DNA of 64,000 nt from Spisula solida (taxonomy: Eukaryota; Mollusca; Bivalvia; Venerida; Mactridae), in contig OX365957.1 in NCBI GenBank assembly GCA_947247005.1, positions 10,512,817 through 10,576,816 on the forward strand, given 5' to 3'. Of the stretch, positions 29,001 to 41,000 are shown piece by piece. A program made the translations under genes and the position numbers. Positions within the stretch are counted from its first letter, which is position 1. The number at the start of each line of letters is the position of its first letter. The notes beneath the pieces are model-generated. The model saw nothing but the letters and a program-made list of their open reading frames with translations. It was not told the origin of the DNA and ran no database searches.

Positions 29001-32000
29001 TTACTAAGACCAGTTTGCAAGTCAAGACAAGTGTGTTCAAATATACCAGAATTCATCAACAAACAAATTAACAGGAATATTTTAAAATTCGGCAAATAAT
29101 TGAAAGTAAACCATTCGGTAATGATAATTTCCATTGCAGAGAATAAAGTCTGGTTCAAAAATAGTGAAACAAATCAAAGTCACAAGTGCACTGAAATACG
29201 CCTGTTAATACATGTATGTTCATCAATCAACAATAAAAACAGTCCTGTGTATTTAAAATTCACTTCAGACAATCAAGCAGGGAATTTATTCTTGTTGCCG
29301 TAAAATATTTGCATATATTTCAAAAACAGATGTTTCAGCACGCTAACAAGACCATGAGACAAATAGATGGGACTGTTGTAATATTTTAAACTCAAAATAA
29401 ACTTGCAACACAGGCCAGACATTTCCATAAAGACTTGATAATGAATGTATTAACTAGTAGACAGTGTTCACAAGTGATTGTATACATTAGTATTGTGTTG
29501 GGGTCTATTCAGGTCAGGCATTAGTCTGAAACATGAATGGAATAATTTGATTAAAATATAAACACCCAAGATAGTATCAAGCCAAATATCACAAAAGAAT
29601 TTGGATATTTGCCAAATATGGTTCAGTTTACAGTTTATACTCCATTAGGTTTGTTTTCATAAAAATTGTCCAAAAATAAATTCTCAAAGAATGACCTAAT
29701 AACATTTTCCGACAACAGAGGAACTGGATCAATCTTGTTTTTAAAGTGCACACAATGTACATAGTAGACTAATGAATCGTTGGATAGTGACAGCATGTTT
29801 AGTATCTTTGACTCAATGGTACATGTATATATATATATAATTATGATTCATATTATTGTTCATGCGGAATGGTTACAGAGATTAAGGGATAGCCAACACT
29901 CGGGGTAATCATACAGAGGAATATTTTAACTGCAAACATTTGTCCTAATAATGAAGATTTAATAATATGTATGCTTTAACAAATATTAATGTTTTCCAAT
30001 ACCAATCCCCCATCTGAAGACTGAACCAATCCCCCATCTGAAGACTGAAACATTTAGTTTCAACATACAACATAAGCATTAACATTGTAGAGTAAAAGTA
30101 AACATGTAATTGTTTAATCAATGAGAGAAAATTAATACAGAAATTATACGAAAGCATTTAAATTATCACAGAGCTCTGTGAACTTGCATCAAATTCTACA
30201 GTGAGTCTTTGTTAGCCTCATAATTATACACAGTAGTATGACAATTGTTGACTTTACCTGCAGTGATGGCAGCTCCGACATGGACAAGCGATGTGTCGGG
30301 ATTCAGTACCGTGTTCAAGTAACGCTTGGAGTTGGCATAACAGAAGAAGTAGATGGCTCTAAAATAGACAAATATAAAAATTTATGGATAGGCTTATTTG
30401 AATTTACAGCTTGCAATAAAGCTGAATTTGTCTAAAGCCCTCAAGATACTATACATCGCATTTAAAGATTATAAAATAAAACAATCTCAAAGCAGTCTAT
30501 TTTCAGAGATTTGGAAACAATTTGTTCCCTATTTTCCGCTCTAACTATCCTATTTTTTGTTAAAAATTATTGATAAATTGAAATTAAGATGGTCAAAATG
30601 TGGCTGTTTTGAAATTTTAGGGGTCTAGAGGTTCCAATCAAGGGTCACAAGCCCTAGGCTAGTAGGATGACACTAATTTGACTGCTTTATTCATTCAACT
30701 ATGTATTATATTTATATAATTCAAATATGAAAGAATTAATTAAACATGACACATCATAGAATAACAAGACAGTAGGTAAACATATTATAAATATATATGC
30801 CTACTCGTACTTGAACAATTCAGTATACTGCACAGATTCATGCCTGTAGTATGTAGTATGCCAAAACATACACAAATAGAACTAGGTTTATAGGATAATA
30901 CCGGTACTGCATGCAATGATAGCATGCAAGTTATATAACTTTATACACTTAACCTCAAGTAGCTAAATAGTCGCTGACATTGCCTTCAGACATATCGGTA
31001 AATATTTATAACTTCATAGAGTAACAAATACAATATATTTTATTGGATACAGGGGGATTACTTAACTTACACTTATCTATCTATGTTTTATCTCCTACTT
31101 CAACAGACATTGGTAATATGTAGTACTTTTCCCAATCAGAAAGATTCCCCCTTGCTGATTGAATATATTTGTGCCAAATTATGATCTTACCTATATTGGG
31201 TACCATTTTCATAATGGTTGGAAAACACTGAGTAGCCTACAGTGAATAGTATGCAATTTACTAGGACTCAAATTATGCATCACAGAAAACAGGAACATCC
31301 AGACCTGTATTTTAACGAAACAGTCGGACACCTCAGGACCCTTCTCTGGCCACGCAATATTTTTTGTCTGCAAGATTATCTTTTTATCAGTCATGTTGAC
31401 GAAACAGTCAGACACCTCAGGACCCTTCTCTGGCCACGCAATTTTTTTTGTCTGCAAGATTATCTTTTTATCAGTCATGTTTGCTGGACAGGTTTACAAA
31501 CTTGGTCTATCTGTATGACTTGTTTATAAAATTTTCAGAAAGTCTGAAGAGAGCGGACATTTTCAGTATGGCCAACATGGTTGTGGTCACTGCCACAATA
31601 TTTACCTTTAGTTAGCTTATCTACTTACCAGAATATCAACTACCAATGTATTTGGTTTTGAGGTCAAATACATGTTACTGAACTTTAATGTCCAACTGAC
31701 ACCATTTATGAACATACTTCAGATAATAATCAATTGTTAATATTTTGTTGAAATGACTCCGAGTCTCAAGTTGACATCAGAAATTCGCAAAATGCTGAAT
31801 TTTACACTCTTGACATATATAAGCAATATTTATTTCAAATTAGTAGGAATTTTGACTTAATAAAATGGTAAAATCAGGTCAAATAGAGTATTGATTCAGA
31901 CCCAAGTGAAATCCCAGGTGTTTGTCGTGTTTTTTCAATTAGTATGTTTAAGTGTTTTACAAGCTGAACATATCATCATTTATTTACTAACACTGGAACA

Positions 32001-35000
32001 CTCTGATGTAAACAACATAACAGTGTATTAAATAACCGATACACAGCAAGTCACCTTAACCTTAACAATAGTAAAACCTATAAATAGCAAAACTTGCTTC
32101 ATAGCAAAGCTAAAGCAGTGGTGAAAATTCAATAAATGGACTTAGCCAAGTAGCCATAGTGATAATTTTATGAACTGAACAGTACAGTTTATGTAAGGTT
32201 ATTTGTTATAGTATTGCGTCCACAATATCATAGCCAACATTAAGTTAGTCATATACATGTCATTTTGAATCAATGTCAGGAAATATAATGAACCTACTAG
32301 CTGGCGTAATATTTATACACACAATGAAGATGCACCTTGATTAAATAAGAATTTTAAGGTATAAATTTTAAAGGTTTTGATGTTTATATACCGTAACCTA
32401 ATATGAGGAAGGCTTGGTGAAAGCCGAAACATCGGTCACTAATAAAATTATGATAACCTTAACCTGCGCTTAGGTGACTAGTTGAAAATACAGTGGAACC
32501 CCTCTAGTCTAATCCAGACAAATCACTTGGTCCCAATTTTTATCCTTCATGTTTTAATGTAATTTTACCCCTCCAATCCGGAACCCCTCTACTCCGGAAA
32601 CCGGACAAATTCTCTGGAACAAGTTACAGATTTGCTCTAAAATTCACCCCTTGGATCCGGACAGTCAATGTAAACAATTTTGTGTAGACGTTTTGACAGG
32701 TGTCAGTGAACATCTTGTATATTCTCAATATCTTGGGGACAATAAAAGGTGTGAAAATTGATAACAGGCTTTTATAACTCCAACTAATTGGGAGACAAAC
32801 ATACAAAGTCACATTAAATATCTGATTTAAATTAATCCAATTATACAAAACTATGTGTGAAAATGAAAATTTTATTGTCTTTTAAATTTGCTATTAGCCA
32901 TACAGAGTCATGCAGCTTGCTTTCTCCTATTTTGTGATGTAGGTAGATGAGTAAAATAATAAAGTTTAATGATATGTTTGACTTAATTAATTCATATTCA
33001 ATTTCTGAAACATATTTGTGGGTTAAATGTATTCAAAATGTTACCAGTTTCTTCACTAGAGCATTTAATTTTACTTGTGAAGTATCCGGACAACTTGAAA
33101 TTTGGACCCACAATACTAGAATCTCTCTAAATAAAATGAAACTTTTTTGTCTAATACAAATTAAGTTTTGTTGAATAAATATGTTAGAACAATCTAAAGC
33201 ATCTAGTTAGTGTCTGCTGTCAATAAGTTTTTAGTGTTGTGTGCAATACTTGAACACAATGTAATCCCTCCCAAGTACGACGTTTATAAAATAGAAACCC
33301 CTCTTATCCAGAAACCCCTCTTATCCAGACTTTTTGTCTGGTCCGGACAGGTCCGGATTAGAGGGGTTCCACTGTATCAAGAAAGATATCAGCCAAAGTG
33401 TCTTTCAGTATGAAAAAAATATTCAAAATTTAAATTTAAACTCTATTTATGAATTATATAATTAGTTATGGTAACTTTGCAACATTTTCTGAAGTTTATC
33501 AATAAAGCAGCTACATTATGTGATTGACAAGGGAGTACGGGTTTTGACCCTACGAATTTCCAAAAAGCCAGATTTTGTCCATCAAACTTTTGGATATGAA
33601 TGGTCATTTTCTGTTAAAATCATGGGTTATTTTGTCTATAAAATGGCAAAAATTAAGTCAAAAGTATCGAAATGACCTTTCAGATTCAGAAGGTAGTGAA
33701 GGTAGAACTCCTGATTGTGATTTTTTGTAGTTTTAATAATGCAGAGTTACATTGTGTGATTTATACATTAGTAAATTAACAGTCTTACAAGTTTAATATT
33801 GGTATGACCAATCAGCATGTAATGTACAGAATGTTACATTATCTTACAACATGTAATATTTCATCAGGCATTTGGTAGGGGCACCTCCAAAATCCAAGTG
33901 ACTTTCAACTTTTTATCTTAACATGAAACAACCAGTTACAACCCGGGTAGCTCGGATTGCATCAGATTTACATCTATTTTTAAATAGTTTCCAAAGAAAG
34001 GTAACCTTTTTTAATATCCAACAATTCTGCATGGTCAGCATATTTGTCTACTACAAAAAACCAAATAGAAACCTCTCTGCCAATTAATATGGTAGTACAA
34101 CTACACTATCATAGGAATTTGTACAGAAATAAAATTTCATTACGATAAAAATAAATGTATAAACTACTGAAAAAACTGACATGATTAATCGCATTAATTA
34201 AAGATTTTTGCTCATCCAAATTCAATTGAATGAACAGATTGCTAGTTTGTTAATCTATTTCTACTTACTAGTATTGATTGTTCAACCTGTGTTAATGGCT
34301 ACCTGAATTTAGCAGCCAACTATATTATGCACTATTTAATCCAAATTAACCAATTTATAAAAACACTTGTAGGAAACAGCCACCTGCTCAGAGCAGCTTT
34401 ATTGTTTGTTTTCCCTAGGACTATCCGACTTTGGAACTACCTTCCAACCTTGGTCAAATCCAGCCCCAGCCTTGATGTCTTCAGAGACCAGCTGGCGGCT
34501 GTCAAACTGTAAATGAACTTTCTTTCTTAACTGTAATATACTGTCTTTTATCTTTTACACTTTTAACAATTGTAACATACATAATACATATTGTTTTCTC
34601 TGACAACGCCGCCCTGTAATAGTCGGCAATTGACGGGTTAATGATGTAAAATAAGAGATTGACTGACGGTTACAATTTTGGCCAATGACGCGGGGTTTGT
34701 GTGTACAAACTTTCACAGATCAACTAAACAAATAGCACATACCTTGATGGAGCTACACCGACTAAATTTGGTCCTAAACCTTTGAATAAGGCTGCAACAC
34801 CTTCATGTTGTACTATGAACCTACAAATAAATTTGAAAAGCAACAATATTGAAAAAAATGAAAACATCAATAACATATTGCAGGGTTTTACTCAGTTTAG
34901 ATGACCACCCTTTAATAACGCCTAAAATGCAACTAATTATCTCAAACTTAATGGTTTCTTTAAGTTAACAATACATAAATTTATACATTAATTATGCATC

Positions 35001-38000
35001 TTTATCCTTTAGATTCAGCATGATTCATCTTAGGCAAATCCTTGATAATGACAGTAAAAGACGAGTAGTTTTACAGCCTTCGTCAAGTCCCATTGTTGGT
35101 CTTAAAATTACCTGACGGTGACCATTGACTACAAGTAAGCCAACCTAGTTACATTGACGTGGATGATATTATCAACAACTTTAGTGATATGATTTCATGA
35201 ACACTTAACCAGCTGAAAGTACCCTAACTCCTTGCCCCTACCTGCCCCTGTAAAAACCATAAATTTTTGAGTGGACCGAAACGAAAAATTGGTTTGCCAA
35301 TATTGTTATCCCCTAACTATCAAATATAACAACAGCAGATGGATGGGAACACATTTCTTTCAAAGATTTGACATTTATAAGGGTATACTGGCCATCTGTT
35401 GTTTCGCGGTACTAACAGTTAAAAATACTATTCAATGCAATAATCAATGTACGTCTGTTAAAACTGGATATCATCATTTTCTTCCATTCTTTTTACGATG
35501 AAACATTGCAAATTAGTCAATAAAGTAGCAAAATCAAGGAGTATTGCAACTTTGTTTATGGTAGGTATCGGCCATGTTTAGTCAATGACATCATCATTGG
35601 TTTCGCGGTATGGGCTAAATTCCAAACAGTAAATTGAACACTAAATGTTAAACACCACTAAATGTTAACCACGCTGTATTTTCATCTATTTGTGGTAGAT
35701 TACGAAATTTAGAAGTTAAATTTTAAGATAAGTAAAATTTTATCAGCATTTAAAATACTTCATGCTGCCAAAAGACACCCTTCATGGAAGTGCTAGCAAT
35801 AATTGGACTGTCCCTCGTTAGCATTCCCGATTAATTTTGAATCTTCAAATTCACTGAATATGTGCACCTTAAATATCAGTTTTAGTGGCATTTGACCTAT
35901 TTCAACAACAACAACAGGAAGTTTACTGTAGTAAACACTCAGAGGATGGAGTTTTAGAAATTACCGCGACTCCAATGATGACGCGAAACCAGTGATATAG
36001 AGTATACAACTAGTTAAAGGCAGAAAAAAATCACATACCAAATTGAGTAATTCCTAAAATTATAAATGTTGAATTTGAAAGTGAAGATTACCTGAGACAA
36101 TAATAGAGTCCGACTGATCTACTATGTGCTATTTGTATGGCCCTCTCTGCAGCTAGAGTTCCTGTTGCAGTACCATGTACTGTCCCTGTGGATATTGCAC
36201 TATAATTGATGTTACTACGAATAAGGTTAATATTTGAATTGACACCATGTATGCACACAGGATTAAATGAAGCTACTGATGATTGTAAACGAGTCTTTAC
36301 AACTTCAAGAGGACACGTCAAGACTGCACCAACTGTACCACCAATTCTGAAAGGAAACAAGAAATATGATAATAATTTTAACACATATTTCAAGACCTCA
36401 CAACATTTTTCTTCCTAAGTTACTTTAATGGTGGTAGCGGTAAACGGTCCGAGACGAATCAAGCAAGGCTCAGTGAAGACAACCCTAGGGTCCCACCCAA
36501 GAAATAAAGGGGAAGAAGTGTAGTGTTTTGGAGAACGACTCTTGACAGGCATCCAGCCATCGCAGAACTTTGGCAGAGTTACAGACTAACTAAACCAATA
36601 GCGATATATATGCTTGGAAACTGCTTGCTCTAGTATAAAACATTTATATAATTATATATGCTATCGAGGGCTACCGTAGGGGTCCATTGCTAGCAATGTT
36701 AGAGGATCGATACGCTATACGGCCGTGTATATATGACCATTGTAAACTCATCATACTCTAATGGCAACTGTGTATCTAAATAGCGCTCGATTTCTACATA
36801 AGTATGCTCATATTAAAGAAGAATAAATAAGCTTTCTAATGATATAAATTACTTGGTAGTTTACAGCATCCATGAGTCTTTACTTTTGAGTTAAACATCG
36901 ACAATAAACTGTTTAACAAAACTTTGTTTTCCATTATACTTGTTTACATCGATTTTGAGTGTAAAATGACCTCATTCCATGGCTATTTTAAGGTGGAAGT
37001 TTCCATTTCAATTGCATCATTTGGGTATTTTCTTACAGAGAAGAGGATCCCAAAGGGAGTGATGTAAATTTTAAACGATTTCCTTCAGTAGTTTTCTCGG
37101 AACTAGTCTTCAATAAAGGGCTAATTTGAGGTTCAATTTACTCCCCCAAAAAAATGTTCGGCGCTTTATGGCGCTATGTGGTCTTAAACAGTTGGATGTC
37201 ATCTTTTTACCCACCAAATTTCAGTAAAATCCGTTCATGCCATTTTTTGCCATTTGCCGTCAAGTAATCCTTGTCAAGAATTGCAGAGAAATACCTGTCC
37301 AAAATTACGTCCCCTTGCTACTCTTCGTAAAGAAGGCTATTCACGGACGCAAAAATTAATTAAAATTTATTGTGTAAATTTATTGTTTTACACATTGTTT
37401 GTGAAAGAATTCATATGAGTTAGATACATAACAAGACACAAAACATTCAGATATATTGAATTAGATTGCCTGCTAGCGATGACAAAATTATGCAGTCAGC
37501 AATTGCGTGTTCATGCATTTGTCACATGTTTTCGCGACCTAATTGTCTGCCTCAATTATCGTCTGTTTGATTAGGTAGTTGTTCTTTAAATTATTTTAGC
37601 TAGCAGTCTGATTATTTATCTCATCTTGGTGTGCTTTAGTGATCACTCTTCGTCCGATGCTTGTGTAGACACTATACTGTAGAGGTAACAATTATGGCCT
37701 AATCTTTATGAAACTTGGTCACAATGATCATCTCAACAAAATCTAGCACAATCTAGGTCACTAGGTTAAATCATAGAGAAACCTTGTGTAATCACCAGAT
37801 ATCCTTTCCGCTACCACGATTTTTTGGGGGGTTATGAGAAATTCACATGGTCCCTATACCCCGTCCCTGAGACACGATTGACTTGCAGCACTGATAAAAA
37901 CTCGATACATCCGGATGCTACACACCTACCTCAAACCGAAAGTAGAAAAAATTGTCAATATTTCGACTAAAGGTCACCGGAAATGACGATGTGACGGTGA

Positions 38001-41000
38001 CCCTTGCGCGAAAAACTTTTTTTTTTTTTTTTTTTTTTTTTAGCTTGACAGGCCTACTTTTTGGCCCCTTTAGAGCATTGGTCCTGACCCCTTTGTCTAG
38101 CCTTATATTCCTGCAATACCACAGGGAATCGTACCGCAATGGCGGGTAGGACCAGTAATTTCAGTTTTGTAAAATCTACGTTCAAAGCCTTCTTTAAAGG
38201 GGTCTAGCGGGCCCAAAAACCTGTGCACGACCCTGGGCCCGTAATATCCTGTAGTCTGGGATGCCTGTGTACCAATGACAGCAAAATTCCCGAATTTGGG
38301 CATTTAGGTCGAAAACTACGGGGCCTAAAATAAAATATTGTTTGTTTCCCCATCCCCTACCTACCCGACTAAAAAGGGCCCTACCCAAAATATTTTATTG
38401 CCCAAATTGAAATAATATTTTTTTTATTAAAAATTGGAAGTGAAAATTTTATTTTTATGTTTACTGGCTTCTTTCTTACCATTAGATTCAAGACTGTTGG
38501 TTTTCACCTTAGAGTTAATATTAATTTTCATTATTGTTGGTTTTCACCTTAAAGTTAATTCTAAATTTCATTATTTGTATGTTTTAACCAATAACTATCA
38601 TACTGAAACAGTTCAAAAAAAGAATATTTACCCTACCTACCTACCCATTCTAAATCTGCTAGGGTCGGGATGGGGAAACCAAGAATATTTTAAGTTCGGC
38701 CCGGAAGGCCGAAATGGCCATCCCGGCGAGTCTGCATTAGTACGCTATGGTAGCGGAAAGGATATCACAATTTTAGCCCAATCTTTATGAAACTTGGTGA
38801 CAATGAGCATCTCAATAAAATCTAGGTCAAGCTCAATATTGGGTCATTTGGGGTCAAAACCTAAGTCACTATGTCAAGACATAAAGGCCATACTTTTCAC
38901 TGGATCTCCATGGTCAAAATGATCGTCTAGATAGAATATATGTGGAGTTTAATATGGGTCATCTGATGTAAATAACAAGGTCGCTGGTTAAGATAATACA
39001 ATATGCAAACCTTGTACACATGCATTAGAGTCTGCATTTACTTGAATCTTAGTCAGAAGTTGTAAATGATTACTCTGGTCATCATATTGGCCTGCATGCA
39101 CTATAACTACGACAAGTGAGTGGCTTATATAATAATATCCCTTTGGGCTGATTCTTTAAAACGTAAGTCATTGTCAACAATCAGTGTGGATATTACTTTT
39201 AGTTTTGTTTTCACGTCAACTATGGCTTTGAAACTTAGAACACTTGTTGGTCATCAGTATTTGACACGGCAAAGTACCCTTCTGCTTTTTGCAAGAGCTA
39301 TCAGCAATCTTAGTTTTCCCCACATCACCAGCTACTAAACATGTTCAGTATAAAATAAAAGCCTTCACTTAGAAAACTCATAGTGCATGTAAAAAATGTT
39401 ACGTTCATACTAGCTGGAGCTGTTCAATGAAAGTATAGTAAAATCCCTGGTTCGACTGAGACAGTCATAAGTGTGTGGCCATCGAGTTTTGTCCCTATCT
39501 AATTTGCCCATGAACTCTGGCTTTGAGTGAGAAAGTTTGTGTGATACACGGAATTCAGGTGCGGTATCCTAGCTCTCCGAATAGAACCCTTTACTCTATA
39601 ATGTGTCTGGTGTATTGCACAGATACACGGGAAACTATCCATTGGTTACCAAACAGTTCATCTGTAGTTGGGTGGAAAACACTAAAAAACTTTCAGAAAT
39701 GACCAATAACTGGCCATTGAAACCTTCTTCACACTTCATAATTTTTTAAGTGAAAATAAGGCATCATTATTTAGCTGCTCGGCAGTTTTTTCCAACACCC
39801 TGTGAAACCTACGGAGTGTCGAACTACAGTTTCAAACTGTCTTTTTCCAAGGTTTCACATGATGCTAGAGAAAATGGCCCAACTGCTGATAGGGATCCTA
39901 CATTTCGTTGAAAGCTTATGTATTTTCCCTTAGACCGGCGTATGCTTCATTGAAATCAGTATAGAAATAAAATACTTTTGGTTATTTTTGTTTTTCAATG
40001 TTGAGAAATTATGTCTTGGATTTGTAGCCTTTAGTGATGTAAAAGTCACATGGTATTTCTGCACTGTAACATGTATTCATAGAATTGTTCGAATCCCTCG
40101 GTTCAAAATAAGCAGCTACTCTATAGCAAATATTGACAAAAAAGATGCATACCGAAACATACACAAGTAAGTGTACCGAGTATTGACTTTTTAGTGTACC
40201 GAGTATTGTTTTGTATCCTGTTATAGTGTACAGAGAATTAAACATAATGTGATGACATTTCTCGCAACATATAAAAGTAAGTATACCACATTAAGAGAGT
40301 CCTCTGTTAGTGAGGCTTGGTGATTTACAATTTGTGTTATTTACAATTTGTGTTATTTGTACGATACCCATCCTCTTCATCTGCAAAGGTATATATATAG
40401 TTTTCTCTTTTAACAGTATGTTATTTAACACTGAACTGTACATATCATACATATATGTATATCTATTTGCTACAAACAATGATAGCTTTCATTACAGATT
40501 TAAGTTTAACCATTTTTTTTCATGCACACACATATCATATCTGATAGATCAAATTTTCATATACACACTTGCAGGTAGTGGCTGTACGCAATGAGCCAAT
40601 ACTTTTTGATGAGATCAGATATCATAAAATGGTTTTCAGTTTTGTTTTTCTCTTGAATAGACCTTTCCAATGATGTATTACAAGTACTATTTATTTTAAA
40701 AAATAAAATTGGTCTGATATTGCTACCATTGCACAAGCTTGAAGAAAATGCTTGTTAGCGCTGACCTAGAATTAAGTGCTTAGAAATGGTATGGTGAGCA
40801 CTGATCTCTTGTTGTAGTTGCAAGACCGAAGCACTTGATAGCACCGTTTTGTACTAATTGTAGCTTTTTGGTTAGGCACAAACACTTTTTTTTGTCTTTG
40901 GAAATTTGGACAACTTTGACACTGATTTGAATGAAATTCATGAATGATTGAATTATGTAACTACATGCGCATTTCCGAATGACAGTAGTAACACAGTTTG

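Noticed and set aside
30238..30435. Plus-strand 65-codon frame
   Set aside because: Shadow of carrier exon 4 on the other strand; the same applies to the plus-strand frames at 36206-36418 and 41179-41394 over exons 2 and 1.
38434..38790. 118-codon plus-strand frame with a hydrophobic start
   Set aside because: It lies inside the nested inverted-repeat element and crosses one of its arms; no conserved motif.
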